Assembly (NCBI GenBank): GCA_028023455.1
Contig: JAQFVV010000012.1
Span: forward strand, 6,236,499 to 6,300,498
Length of the DNA stretch: 64,000 bases
Reading direction: 5' to 3'
Source: Epiperipatus broadwayi
Lineage: Eukaryota; Onychophora; Udeonychophora; Euonychophora; Peripatidae
Below are positions 35,601 to 48,484 of this stretch, piece after piece. The translations under genes were made by a program, and so were the position numbers. The notes under the pieces were generated by a model. It ran no database searches. It saw only the letters and a program-made list of their open reading frames with translations, and was not told the DNA's origin. How positions within the stretch are numbered: the stretch's first letter is position 1; every line of letters starts with the position of its first letter.

Positions 35601-37280
35601 AATAGTTTATTTGTAGTCACACAACTTACAGATATGAATAGGAATAAGTCAGTTATATATGGTCTTTATAGATAGAGAGAAGGCATATGGTAGAGTAAAT
35701 AGAAATAGATTATGGGTAAGTTTAATAAATTAGAAAATAAATGGAGCTTTAATGGATCTTATTAAGAGATTGTATGAAAATAAGTACTATGTGTATCAAT
35801 TAGGAATATATAATCAGTTAGAGTTAAAAGTGGGATGGGACTAAAGTGAGGATGCCCTATGTCACTAATTTTGTTATTGTTATATTTGAGAGAAATGGAG
35901 AGAGCAATAGAAAGACTAGGAAGAGGGATAGAGATACTATTAATATATGGCAAGGGATTATATACATTATTAGGTCTTTTATTTGCTGCTATCTTTTTGT
36001 GTACAGAAAGTAGATAAAATGTGGAAGTTATACTGAAGACATGCACAAGAGTAGGTAACAAGATGGTGATTAAATTTAGTAAAGAAAAATCAAAATTAAT
36101 GATGATAAATGCTGGGGGGAAAAAATAATAATTTTTATTGGGAAATATAAAATTAAATGTGGTGAATAAGTATAATTATTTGTGAATTGTCTTAATTAAT
36201 CAGAGAAATTGATTGGATGAATGGAAGAAAAAATTGATAAATGAAGCAAATGAAAAAAATAGGCTGATAAAAGAAATTAACAGTGTTTTATATAATAAAT
36301 ATGATGTAGCAAAAATTGTATGGAAGGGAATGGCAGTAGCAGGGTTACCTTATGGTGTTAAATTACTTAGAAAAAGTACAAAGAGAATTAGAAAGACATG
36401 CATTAGAATCAGATACTATGGATGGCAAAGAAAGCAATTCAAGGAAGAAATTGGATGATCAAGTTTTTATATGAAAGATGCAAAAAATAAAATATACATG
36501 TTCAATAGATTGCAATTTATAGATTGGGTTACAGATAGCAGGCAACAAGATTGATGTGAAAGGTCATACAGGGTGCACAAGATTTGGATAAACACTTTAT
36601 GTCAGTATATTTGTACAAAATGTAAGGTGATTGTGTTAGGAGGATTGTTGAGTGTTATAGTGACAAAGAATGGGATAGAAAAATAGATGCATTAATAAAA
36701 AATAGGGAGTGGAGAGATGGAGAATTAGTATGGAGAGTAAAAAGAGTTTAAATATACATAAAAGTAAACAGAATATTGGGTGTGAGTTAATTTACAATAG
36801 TAGCAAGAAAAGTAGTTTATTGTTTAGGCTCAAACAGGATTATTAGGGACAAGGGAATTTACACACCAATGGAGAAATGTGAGTTATTTAGTCTGCAAGT
36901 TATATAAAGAAGACATAGAAAATATTAGGCATGTGCTAATTGAGAATGCAAATGCTTACAAGCATAAAGATACAAATAATGAAGTTGTGGAAGAATAAAT
37001 ATAAACAAAGTGATTGTAATGAAAGTGGGTTTCTTGGTTTTTATGATGGGTTTGGAAAAAGGTAAGGGGGATCTAGATATAAAGGCACTAGAATGGACAA
37101 AAATGATGTTGTGAAAATAGGATGGATCAGGATAAAGAAAAATATGAAAAAAACTTAGAGTGGGAATGGAAAAGGAAGGTAAGGTGGACAACAGGTTTCT
37201 CTGGGCATAATATCTGAGAGATTCCTGACTTCAATAAAGAAGAAGCCATAGTGCATTGCATCACATCACATCATGATTGG
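32690..37280 (+). pseudogene. Degenerate LINE: esterase-like ORF1, APE endonuclease, RT
   Basis: Long non-LTR retrotransposon remnant on the plus strand. A cysteine/histidine piece (IRHALIKCAIYD, about 32765-32805) is followed near 33290-33590 by an SGNH-esterase-like stretch: LPGTRIRDSTDKV, then VMIETNNLS where such proteins have GTN, then IVGLLPR. The APE-type endonuclease shows QYTWSRNSTFYTIDYALV and NSDHNFFI (34413-34664). RT blocks include VRLLLKGKGKDHRKINNYRL and MQGGFRMDQN (35370-35675), and GCPMSLILLLLYL near 35850. A late DIENIRHVLIENANAYKH block (about 36913-36965) looks like the C-terminal finger. The 3' end carries a CATCA-type short repeat (37256-37274), as in CR1/L2-like elements. 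Dozens of stops make it non-functional. Confidence 0.82.
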
Positions 37281-38205
37281 TGATTTGAAATTTTTATCTA
37301 TTTCAGCTTGCAACATGCATTATGATATCTACACATAAATACATATGGTCAACTACTTACAACTCAATATATATCTATTAATGCATATGATAAACAAGTA
37401 TAGAACATAAAAATGTTTGCATGTATAAATTTGTTAATATGTATAAATAAATTATTTCTAAAATTATATTTATTTTTAAATTAATTATATTACTACAGTA
37501 TTGTAAATATGTATCAGATTTGCATCAATACACAATATCTAGTATACCCGTATATGTAAATATAAAAATACAGATTAAAAAGACAAGTATGAAATACACC
37601 CTTAAAAACATACAAATGCATGTGATTTATATCACAATGCTTTTTGGTAATGCAATTATTATTCCAAAAATATTCACAATTAAACCTGAAAAATATAGCA
37701 TCCTATTTGTTGAAAATCTTATTTTCAAGAACTAATAATTAGGTCTAAAATTGACCAGTTTGTCATATATTCTGTTAACCAAATATATAAATTATTTTCT
37801 TTTTTCTTTATTTTGCAAATTGTATTTAAAATATCATATTAAAAAAATGATATTATTTATTTTATAAATGCAACTAATTTTTATATATTTGAATTAATAG
37901 CATTAATCCAGTCTATAAATCTAGTTTAAACCTATCTATGTAACCATAGTTATCAAATGTTAACAGATATCAGGTGATAATACCAACTATATCCTTAGCT
38001 AAAATTTTACTTTTAGATTTTTATTGTGGTTTGTTTTAAATGAACATCTCACTAGGCTCAAATAAAAACTGCCATTAGAAAACTTAACATCAGATGATCA
38101 CTATGCAACTAACCATAGAATTTCTTATAAGGAACAACATTGTTCAACTTTTTTTTTTTATGTAATATGTATTAATTTAATACACTGTACAGGCTTACAC
38201 ACACA
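37281..38205. other. Gene-free AT-rich stretch
   Basis: No recognised element. The 71-codon frame at 37520-37735 lacks motifs and is not called. Confidence 0.5.
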
Positions 38206-38495
38206 TGCACATATACTCAGACTTTCACACAACCCTCAACTCTCCATGGCATCTCATATTGCTGACCCACCTAATCACAAACATGTTGAAAAAATAAATA
38301 ATCATCAATATTCGTATTTCATGCCAAACCAGCAATCATCAGTTGGTCCAGGGTTCAACTGAGTGCTGGTTTAGCATGAAATACATATATATGTGATTAT
38401 TATCTTTTCAACATGTGTGTAATCAGATGGGTCAGCAATATGAGATGGCATGGAGAGTTGAGAGTCGTGTGAAAGTCTGAGTTTGAATCCTTTAT
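38206..38495. repeat. Repeat family B, head-to-head hairpin copy
   Basis: Left arm about 38216-38347 (CTCAGACTTTCACACAACCC through CAGCAATCATCAGTTGG) and right arm about 38360-38490 (TGCTGGTTTAGCATGAAATA through GTGTGAAAGTCTGAG) are imperfect reverse complements around a short spacer. It is the same family as 14905-15565 and 51335-51640. Confidence 0.75.
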
Positions 38496-38920
38496 GTATT
38501 ACAGTAATATGTATTATGATGTCATATTTAATTCATATTAAAAGATTGTTTATATTAGTATGTTTAGGGAATTGATTTAATTGATTAATAAATTTTATAG
38601 CAATTAACATTTTAACAAAATTAATGTTTCCAACTAAAGAATAGTACACTTCAGTAATTAAAATGGTGACCCTTTTGAATTAGTATTATTAATTTTATAA
38701 AATGTATATTTAAAAAATATTTTATATAAGATTTTACATATGTTTAAATTGCTTTTACTCTTTAAAAAATAACTTAATACTTTTATTTAAAAAATAAGAT
38801 TATTTTTTGTTATAAATTGTAAATATCAGTCTTTTACTTTTTAAAAACATCTGGCTCATCATTTAAAAAAGTAAAAAAAAAACTTCAATGAATCACATTT
38901 TAATGGACAGTTATACATTT

Positions 38921-39165
<245 letters not shown>

Positions 39166-39179
39166 TTTTTTTACGTCTA

Positions 39180-40920
39180 TTGAAATATATTTTGAAAATA
39201 AACTTTAAACTACATCAAGATCTAGAAAATTATTTATGCACATTTAAGTGTATGTAGTTTGCTGTGTCTTATTTTTATGTATACGCGTTTTAACGTTATG
39301 GTAACAACACTTAGTTTTAAATAAACAGACTCTCATCTTTATATTGCAAATTAAATATTCATCTCTCTCCAATGCAAGATTCATTCTGAAAAACTTTCCT
39401 CTCTTTTTACTATTTCTGTTATAATATTGAATATGCTTAGTGATAAAATACTTTCCTATCTTATCTCTTTAGCCATATAAAATCTAAATTTATCTTCACT
39501 ACTCTCATTCTGACTTCTAGCTTCTATTTATAGAAGGTTAAAGCTTCAACAAAGGTTAGAGGGTAACTTATATTCAACATTGCTAACCTCAAGCCTATTA
39601 TCACGTATAAATTTAAAAGTCATCTCTGATAATATGTAAAACAGAGATGAAATGCTGTTGAAATTTCTTAGCCTTATTTAAGATAATATTTACATTCATT
39701 ATCTAATCTCTTCTTCTTTGCAGGGATTTAAAACTTGCCTGCTCCCATGCCAATTCCCATTCCATTTTGCATGTAAAACTAAAGCTATTTTCCTATATTT
39801 ATCACAATGACTGGAGATTTTTTTTAAATATCAGCACAAATGTTGCTGCTGTCTAGTCTTTATGCCAACTACCATTCTTCTACACAATCAACATCAATCT
39901 ATCTAATTCAGTTATATATGAGTTCTCTTTTTTAAATAACTGTCCAGTACAATATTCAGTTCTAGTGATTTCCCCACTAATAGTTCTGAATATGATTTTT
40001 GCTATTTTATTTTTTAGTATGATTGTTCATACTTTACTAATATATTAAATAGTATTGTGTGAACTTTATACCTGTCTTTGGATTGACTGACCCACCTCTT
40101 CTGAATCTATCAACTGGCCATCAGTTTTATTTTTTATCATAATTAATTTAGATATCAACTTTTAAGTTTTTTGTCATGAATTAAAAATATTATTAGTATT
40201 ACCTTATTTATGTCCTTCACATAGCTTGTTTATGTGTTCTTATTTGATTCTTCTGATTCACTTATGCATATTTTATAAGATCACCCATAATTTTTGGCCA
40301 TTTTTATTGTCAATCACTTTCATTATTTCTACTATTAACTAATTAGTCATTTTTATTTTTATTTCTAGAATCACAATTATGGACTTCTTTTTTGACATTT
40401 ACTTTCATTGTTTCTATCATTAACTAATCAATCTTTTTTATCTCCTACTAATGATTAACTTATTTATTACATGTTGCTTATTTCAATTGATGACAAGAGC
40501 CTTCTTTATGATATCTCTATTGTCTGAGGTTTCCCATTAAATAAAGTTATTAGTACATGCAAATGACTGAAGAAAAACCTAATCATTGAGAAACAAAATA
40601 TATGTATTCCTACTGTGTAAAAATTATTTATTTAGAAAAGAAATAAAATTCCACTGCAGTAGATGCAATAAATAAAACTATGGAAATCAAATTAATGCAG
40701 AAATATATATTATTTCATATTATTACAGAATAAATTTAACAAGATATCATTTCACCTTTTCTTTTGAGTATTGGCCTTGATTTTTCTATTTTACCATTTA
40801 GTAGAATATCTAATTATCATACCCTTTCTTATATAATTTGGTGCCTTTTACTCATTTCCATTATTCATACTTTTTATTGCAATATTAATACATTACCATT
40901 TTGTTGACCTGCCTAATTAA
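39180..40920. other. Gene-free stretch with a loose tandem duplication
   Basis: Only one structure is seen: ACTTTCATTATTTCTACTAT near 40315 and ACTTTCATTGTTTCTATCAT near 40401, an 86-base offset with similar surroundings. No coding potential. Confidence 0.5.
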
Positions 40921-41420
40921 ATTTTATTTTATAGATGTATTTATCTCCTCTGTACCACACATTTTTGAAATATATTAATAAAGGCACATAAAAAAACAAA
41001 TGACTCCAAGATGCATTTTTGTTAAACTAGCACTCATCAGTTGGATCAGATTACAGTCTCTCATGTCTATATCATTTTTTTCAGTATTTATTGATATTAA
41101 ATTGTTACAATTTGATTTACAAGTGTTAAACTCACTCTTCTTATAATTTTGACATGAACCACCCCAAATGAAAACATCAATGATAATCACTAATCATTTA
41201 CTAAACTAGAGATTATCCTTAACTGAGATATAATCTTTAAAGCAGTTGCAGATTAATGTATATGCTTTTTAATTAAATATACACACATGGTTTAATTCAA
41301 CTTCATTTTTCTATTTTCATGTGTAACATCTTTTATAGATGTACTTAATAACTTTCACTCCTCCACACATTCTTGAAAATTATGAATAAAAACACATAAA
41401 AAAAGATGACCATAAGATGC

Positions 41421-41932
41421 ATCTAGTGCAGGGTTGGGCAAATAGCAACCTGAGGGCCACATGTGGCCCACTAAGAGTTTTTATGTGGCCCATGAAGACA
41501 ATTAGAAAAATTCACCTTGAACTGAGATTGTCTTCCCATGCGTGACCAAAGATTCATCTTGTATTTTCCACTAGAATGGCCACATCAATACACATGCACA
41601 GTGTAGAATATGATGTGTAGTGCTTTTCTAGTTGATCTGGTTAATTTCAATTTTGTCTTTGCATTAGCAAATATATACATTTCCAACTTTAGTAAAACCA
41701 TGAACCCTCCAAAAAAATGTAAAATCAGTGATGAATGTCATGCATTTAATGAAAAATGAACAAACAAATATTTCTTTGGAAATACAGGGAATAAAGAAGT
41801 CTGTTTAATGTGTCATGAAAAAAAAGGTGCAGCCCTCTGCTAATGTTCGCTTCCACAAAGTGGCCCCGATGTGGCCCTCTGCCAACTTCTGTGGCCTCCC
41901 AGCCAAAACAATTGCCCACCCCTGATCTAGTG
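41421..41932 (+). mobile_element. hAT-type non-autonomous element with 8-bp TSD
   Basis: Element 41429-41924 (496 bp) starts CAGGGTTGGGCAAATAGC and ends CAATTGCCCACCCCTG. The ends are inverted repeats of the CAGGGGTGGGCAA type characteristic of hAT transposons. The 8-bp duplication ATCTAGTG lies at 41421-41428 and 41925-41932 exactly. The internal piece 41700-41825 retains transposase N-terminal homology (next entry), so it derives from an autonomous relative by internal deletion. It interrupts a unit of repeat family C. Confidence 0.93.
41700..41825 (+). pseudogene. hAT transposase N-terminal remnant
   Basis: Reading from ATG 41700 gives KKCKISDECHAFNEK, an in-frame TGA, then NKYFF and EVCLMCHEK. 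This follows the N-terminal pattern of hAT proteins of the GTF2IRD2/SCAND3/ZBED-like group: KRKxDxExRxFxxxW, YFF, then CLxC, the first pair of a zinc finger. The Trp normally following NEK is the position of the stop. The rest of the transposase is deleted. Family assignment is from motif memory and not from a search. Confidence 0.7.
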
Positions 41933-42639
41933 CTGAATCAGAACTCATCAGTGTGCCCAAATCACAATCTGTTCAATACATTTTTATATGTTCAGTATTT
42001 ATCAAATAGTAAATTATTACATTTCGATTAAAATTATTACATTTTGATTAACAAGTCTAAACTCACTCTAATCACAACTTTAACACAAACCACTTCAAAT
42101 AAACTCATCAATAATTATCACTAGTCATTTATTAAACTAGAGATTATTACTATCTCAGGTATAAAGTTTAAACTAATTAAAAATTAATATATCTGTTTTA
42201 TTTTTATTAGCTTTTCTAACTATATTTTATTAACTTGCCAAATTATATTTTATTTTTTCTTAGTAACACTGTACTCATTTTTGTATGATCATCTATTCAT
42301 TTATTTACAGGGTCTATATATGGTATAACTAATAAAAAGACTCTAAACCAAACATAAAATGTGGTTTATATTTTGAACTATTGAAGCAGAAAATATTTAT
42401 GGTTACAGAGACAAGATTTATAAGCCCATTTATCTATTTAAATATGACATCAGATGTCATTAGGAAAGAGGATTGAAGAAAATATTGAAAGTATGGATAA
42501 ATAATATATTTAAATTTCTTTATATTTTGCTTGCTCAAACTTTCCATATTCACTTTATTCACCTCAAACAATATATATTTTAAAATTAGTTTGCTTATGT
42601 ATGTAAATAAAATAAAATGTCTTTTATGGAATAATTATT

Positions 42640-43318
42640 ATAATAAAAATAATGAATTATCATGGTGATAATATATTTTATAAATAACTATAATGAATCA
42701 CAGACATATTTTGCTAATTTCTTAACCTTCTTCAACTGAAAACAACTTAAATTCAAATTCAATTGAAGTAAACATCATCATGTTATATCCAATGAATTTT
42801 AACAGGAGTATTTTGTCTATTAATTAAAGATATTCTATTTCTCTTTATAAAAATTGCTCCTCAATTATTATTTTTATTATGGTTTCTCTCCTCATGAAGA
42901 ATTTTAATATTTTTTATATCAAAATTGAAAGTAAACTCACATGTTTTTTTCATGATCAATTAAAACATATGGTATTGTTAAATCATTATTACTCTTTTTA
43001 TGTATTTATAAAACAATTGATGCTCTTTTAAACTTTCCTCAAGACTACTCTTTGCTTCACCTATGAATGAAATCTTGCATTTACATAAAATTTAATACAC
43101 AATATTACTTTTTTGTTTAAAAAGCTTTTTTTAAAAAAAATTCAAAACATAAATCTTGGAATGTGACAATAATGTTTACTTCTGTTAAATTTGAATTTAA
43201 ACAGATTTCAGTTGAAGATGGTTAAGAAATTAACTGAAAGTACTTCTGTGGTTTATTATAGTTATTTATAAAATACAATATCACTGTTATAATTCATTAT
43301 TTTTTATTATACATATAT
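42640..43318. mobile_element. Fold-back element with ~135-bp terminal arms
   Basis: Left arm about 42640-42776 (ATAATGAATTATCATGGTGA through TTCAATTGAAGTAAAC) is the imperfect reverse complement of about 43177-43312 (GTTTACTTCTGTTAAATTTG through GTTATAATTCATTATTTT). The shared inner landmark is TTTCTTAACCTTCTTCAACTG / CAGTTGAAGATGGTTAAGAAA. The 400-base middle is AT-rich without coding capacity. No clear target duplication is seen in the AT-rich flanks. Confidence 0.75.
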
Positions 43319-43319
43319 A

Positions 43320-45230
43320 TATAATTTATTGGAAATATTTAATGTGTGGAGTTATCCATTTATAATTACTTAATTAGAAGCACTTTATCAAGAATTGTAG
43401 CTAATGAAAACCAAATGCCTAGGCCAAAAATTAAAGTAAAACTATCAGGCTGATTGTAATCAAAAGATATATTGCATCCAGTTAATATATTCTTTGTTTA
43501 TTTATAGATAAATTTATTTTTATATATAATCATAAATATAAAAACAATAAAAGAATTAGCAGGCAGATTGCAAGTGCATGTGCAAGTGCACATACATACA
43601 AATATATTTGCATTCTAAATTTTAAAATATAAACATAGCTATTGTTAATATGATTGTACTTTGAAATTTTATACTGTATATGGCTTTGTTATTTTAATAT
43701 AGTAAATACTAAAATTTCTATCATAAAAAATAAAATGAAAACTTGTCAAAAGTCAGTCCAAAGCAATTACTAATACATACGTGCACATATATTGTATTGG
43801 AAGATCAAGTTTTACTTTTTTAACATAATGGAGTATTAAGAGTAATCTATTCTATACTCATCACCAGACCAAAAATGGCAATTCAAATTAATTGTTTAAG
43901 TAAGGAAAATCAAAAATTATATATGTAAAACACAAATTAATATTTGCATATACTGTCTGTACAGATGAATTTTAATTTAAACTAAAATTTTATTTTTTAA
44001 AAGCATAAAATTAACATATACACAAACTTACACATCCTAATAAAAATTCACAAATCATTAATTCTTAAAATTTGTTTTTTGCATGACATAATCTTGTTTG
44101 TGTTGGCACTTTGTCACTTATTATAATGCTATGCAGTCCAATTCTTTATCTAAATGTAGTGAATTATAGTTTTTGGAAAAACTCTTTCACCATTACAACA
44201 TTTGTACTAAGAAACTTAATAAAACATTCTTCAAATAATTACATGAATTTTTTACAAAAGATCATTTTATAGACATTATAGACTATTTTATTTTAATTAA
44301 TCTATATTAACAAAAGAGTTTCAGTTTATTATGTAATGCTATTTTTATTTTCCTTTGATTAATCCACATTATCAAGAGTTTTCATTAATCCTTTAATGTT
44401 GCTATCATTTGTTTTTGATTAATCTCATTCGAAAAAGGATTTTTATTAATTTTATAATGTTACAGCATAAACTGTCAAGCTGGAAATCGTTTTTGATATC
44501 TATGTATTTTTTTAATTAATCTTTTTTTTAAATAATTTATAACATTTATTTAACAATATTATATTGGGATTTAAATCACTGACTATTTTAAAGCTTTCTC
44601 TTTTAGAAATGACTTTTTATAATCAGTACTAATACATTTTTAACATTATGTTTTTGGATCATAGTTAAAATATATATTTGTATGCATATAAAAAGAATAT
44701 TAAAAAAAGACTAAAGCTGATATGTTCTGAAAAAATTTATGGGCATGGGCAATACATCAACCAATAGTGCTTATTGTAATATTTCCTATTTTAAATAATA
44801 TTCTTCAGTTTAATAATACCATATTTAGCTCATAGATTTTTGATCTTTTTGCTGTATTTTTTTAAATTTTTTTTTTTTGTTAACATCTGGAATCTGGATA
44901 TAATAAATCAATATTAATTAACTTTTAAATTCCACTTTTATGGTTTATGACAAAAATTAATATAATATAAATATTTTGTTATAGAATATTTTCAAATAAA
45001 AACATTCACTAGAGGCAGAAAGAGATAAGAAACTTATAATAACAAAGTTTTACATGAAAAAGATGTTGCTATATAATATTCATTGTATATCTTTGTATTT
45101 GTTGCAGAAATTAATTTAGTGAGAAAAATATTTGTTCTATTAGATATTCATTCTATAAGTCTTTATGATAGTAGGTTGTACAAAGTTTACATGTAAGCAA
45201 TTATAATTTTATTTATTGATCACTACAAAA
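43320..45230. other. Gene-free AT-rich stretch
   Basis: No element recognised beyond a weakly repeated TTGATTAATC..ATTATCAAGAGTTTT..ATTAAT pattern (44295-44460), a roughly 60-70-base direct repeat seen three times with low similarity. Confidence 0.45.
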
Positions 45231-45232
45231 GT

Positions 45233-45325
45233 GTTAATCAGAATATTTTGCATTATATATATATGATCATATATATATATATATATATGTTAATCAGAAT
45301 ATTTTGCATTATATATATATGATCA
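45233..45325. repeat. Exact 37-bp direct duplication around (AT)n
   Basis: 45233-45269 and 45289-45325 are identical (GTTAATCAGAATATTTTGC and the following AT-rich bases to GATCA), separated by an (AT)n run. It looks like slippage or a local duplication next to the fold-back element that follows. Confidence 0.85.
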
Positions 45326-45545
45326 CTAGATGGAACTTACCAATAGCTCTAGTCAAGCTTTATTTAGCTCTAATTTCTAGAGTACCAGCATTCCATTGAG
45401 GTGAGCCATAAGCTCAAAAACAATTGGTCTGGAGATAGGGACTTAATGATAGAGATTTTGAATTTTTTCTCTTTCGGCACTTATAAAATAAAGCTTGATT
45501 AGAGTTATTGGTAAGCTCCATCTAGTGATCATTTAAATGCAAACT
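45305..45545. mobile_element. MITE-like element with ~45-bp TIRs
   Basis: GATCACTAGATGGAACTTAC and following bases to AAGCTTTATTT (45321-45366) are the reverse complement of 45486-45531 (AAATAAAGCTTGATTAG through CCATCTAGTGATC), with few mismatches. A weaker extension (TTTGCAT / ATGCAAA) lies outside. The ~120-bp core has no coding capacity. The target duplication is ambiguous because of flanking AT repeats. Confidence 0.75.
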
Positions 45546-45794
45546 TAAAAGCATGTTATGAAATTTATGACTTGTTTTATTATATATATATACACACTCA
45601 CAAGATTTGAATGTCATTTATCCCATCTCTCCCAATTCAAAAATAATAAGTTTTAATTAGTACACAGATGTTTTGAATATTATATGAACTTGGATTATAT
45701 TTTTTATATTTGTCTTTATAATTTGATTAGATCTATATAAAATCTTTAACAAAATAATTGCAAATCATCTACAATAAACTGAGTTTTAACCAAT

Positions 45795-47245
45795 TTAAAA
45801 GTGATTTTAGTCCAGGAGATTACGTCCAAGTACTGAGAGACATTTTACAAAACACCAATAAATATGAGTTATCATTATGCTTTTGATTTGTGGATTATAA
45901 AAAGGTATTTGATTCTATTTGCATTCCTATAATTAATAAATCTTTGCATCAACAAGATTAAATGCAAACTATGATCTTATTATGAAGAATATTTATCATC
46001 AAAATGTAATAACAGGGATTAGATTACATGATGATACTAAGAATATTAACTTTGAGAAAGATGTATGACAGGGTGATATAATATCTCTAAAACTTTTTCC
46101 AGCAGTTTTTGTGAATTAAAATGGAAAGCTAAGAGAGTAAAAGTAATTGAATATTATTTAAATCATTGCAGTCGATGTGCGTGTGTGTGTTTTTTCACAA
46201 ATGGTACTTCAGAGCTTCAAAAAATATTTTAATAGCTATTAGATGAAAGAAATAGGAAAGATGAATGCAAAAAGATTTTTCAAAAAAAGAAAATAAAAAT
46301 TGATAATTATGATTTAGAAGTTAACAATTACAAATACTTTGTTAGATTTCTTATACAGATGGAAATATAATGGATACATTTAATCAGAGAATTAACCTTG
46401 GATGAAGTGCTCTTGGTAAAAATAACTTTGTATTAAAAGAAAATATGTCCAGGTTTTTTTTGGGGGGAAAGGCTTTTAATATATTTGTTTGATCAGTTTT
46501 TACTTGTGGGTGTGAGATTTGGATACTTAACAAGCCAATAATATAGAGATTTCTAACCATTAAATAAAATCTGGAAAGGTAGATATTGGAATAGCTAGAA
46601 CAGGGGTAGTCAACCTTTTTATACCTACCACCCACTTTTGTATCTCTGTTAGTAGTAAATTTTCTAACCACCCACCAGTTCCACAGTAATGGTAATTTTT
46701 ATAAAGTAGGGACGTAACTTTTCTTTATAAAATTTATAAAACAGAGTTCCAGCAATCTAAAGCATGTAAATCTCTACGAAATTTTTTTTTAAAAGTCAAT
46801 TAAGTTTAAAAAAAAAAGAAAGTGCTTCCATGTCAAAGAAACCCCTACTGCCCACCATGAAGGCTGGAACGCCCACTAGTGGGCAATAGGGACCAAGTTG
46901 ACTATCACTGAGCTAGAAGAAATTGAAAATAAAATATATTGGTATTAAGAGAATAGATAAATATCATTGATATTATTAAAAGAATTAAAAAACTGAAATG
47001 GAATTTGATCAACTGATTGCTAAAAGAGATGATAATAGATGGGCAGCTGAAGTTTAAAATTGATTCCCTGGTGATTGCAAAAAACATAGAAAGAGACCAT
47101 ATGAAAGATGAATGCATGAAATAAAGATTTGTTGGTATGATGTAGAAAAATGAAGCTAAGGATTGGAGAAACTGAATTAAACTTGAAGAGACTGTCATCC
47201 TGCAGTCGAATTGATAATGGTTAAAAGTGTTGGCGGTAGATTGGA
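45795..47245 (+). pseudogene. LINE remnant, same type as 9046-10638, split by a MITE
   Basis: Blocks on the plus strand in order: VDYKKVFDSI (RT palm, about 45890-45920), KNINFEKD.*QGDIISL (normally GVRQGDTISP, about 46038-46095), a TCGCEIW-like block near 46502-46530 (normally TYGCETW), then after the inserted MITE a DIIKRIKKLKW-like block near 46968-47000. It ends near 47215 with the terminal LQ.N...W pattern seen at the end of the first copy. Multiple stops and frameshifts are present. Unlike the copy at 9046, no GC-rich 3' UTR is recognisable. Confidence 0.72.
46593..46918. mobile_element. hAT-type MITE, 310 bp, with 8-bp TSD
   Basis: Element 46601-46910 starts CAGGGGTAGTCAACCTTTTT and ends CCAAGTTGACTATCACTG. 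The ends are inverted repeats of the CAGGGGT(A/C)G hAT type. A subterminal CCCACTAGTGGGC palindrome is near 46872. The exact 8-bp duplication AGCTAGAA is at 46593-46600 and 46911-46918. It interrupts the LINE remnant, which resumes directly after the duplication. No coding capacity. Confidence 0.93.
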
Positions 47246-47627
47246 CTACTTCTTCTCCCAAGTCATGTTATCTTGTGTAATGTATGAATTGAAAAGTCAT
47301 TAGATCAGCCTTGTGACTAGATCTAAACTAGTTTTAACATATATGAGATAGTGTTTTTTTAACATGGCAATGTTTAGAATTATCTTTAACGGGCATCATC
47401 CATTAAGCAGAATTAATTGGTGTTGATCACAGTTGATTGGTAGAGAAACTAAAAACATTTTATAAAAGAAGAAAAATATCAAATTTACATTTAAAAAAAT
47501 TAGATTTTTTTTTTTGCTTTAATCATAATTACGTAATTGCAATTTGTGTGGATGAGTGTGTGTGTGTTAAACATCTAATTATGCATATCCAGTAAATTTT
47601 ACATATTTTTTAAAAAAAATATAGTTT

Positions 47628-47735
47628 TGCATTGGTGGTCGAGAGGTCAGCGTGACTGCCTTGCACTTGCAGGCAGTTGCCCGGGTTGCGGATTCGCGTC
47701 CCGGCCGATGCTATGACACTTAAAAAAATATATAT
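47628..47735 (+). mobile_element. Short tRNA-derived SINE, copy 3
   Basis: Plus-strand copy. Box A GGTGGTCGAGAGGTCAGCG lies near 47633-47651, an anticodon-arm-like GCCTTGCACTTGC follows, box B GATTCGCGTCCCGGC is near 47691-47705, then GATGCTATGACA and an A-rich tail. The direct repeat in the flanks is TTAAAAAAA(A)TATA-like but low complexity, so it is less convincing than in the other copies. Confidence 0.8.
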
Positions 47736-48484
47736 ATACATAGCAGCGAAAAAATAGAGAAGAAGAAACCAAGTTATTCACTACAAAATAATTTAGGAAG
47801 ACAAGCTGTGTAGAATAGTTGGACAAATCCAGTCACATTATTACAATCATTAGTTGAGATTTATGTTTTCCCCTAGGGATTCTTGAAGAAGAAAATTATA
47901 ATATCTGCAGGAGATTATAATATAGTTTCAAGTGATATCACGCATTGTTCTGCTTTCTTGTAGTGGTTTTTTATTTTTTTATTCTGTAATTACTGGCATT
48001 TCTTTTTAAAAATATAAATTTGTTATTGGAGTCAAACCATTTTTAATGAGTTTGAATAATACAAAAATTTTTGATTTTATAAATAACTATCCTACATGGA
48101 TGTAATTTGGAAAAAAGCGTAACTGAATTAATTTCACTTATTGGTTTATATTTCATATATGTAAATACTGCACAGCCATATTTTTAAATTGTTAATATAT
48201 GCACTATATATAAAGTCTGATTCATTACTATTAAATTAAAACATCTGAAATACACTTGTATATTTATTTTCACTTAACGTTACTAAACGTATACTTATAT
48301 ACAGTATAATTGTAGATCATATGAGGAGATTCATGGAGATATATATTTTATTACGAATTGTCACACATTGATGCAATATTTATATCATAATAATAAATAT
48401 AAATATTTATGTAATGCAATGTGGAAAAAAAGATAGTGAAAGATTAGGAGAAAGAAATTTTGCAAATATATATCTTTAATTATA
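47736..48484. other. Gene-free AT-rich stretch
   Basis: Nothing recognisable beyond short AT-rich runs. Confidence 0.5.

Larger units (their letters stand above)
40925..42230. repeat. Repeat family C, two tandem units (second interrupted)
   Basis: Unit 1 is about 40930-41332 and unit 2 about 41333-42230, the latter split by the hAT element at 41429-41924. Shared landmarks in order are TATAGATGTA, CACATAAAAAAA, AAGATGCAT, CTCATCAGT, TCAGTATTTAT, AAATTGTTAC/AAATTATTAC, TCATTTA.TAAACTAGAGATTAT and ATTAATGTATAT/ATTAATATATCT. The period without the insertion is about 400 bases. The family recurs at 48485-49940. No protein is encoded. Confidence 0.8.
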
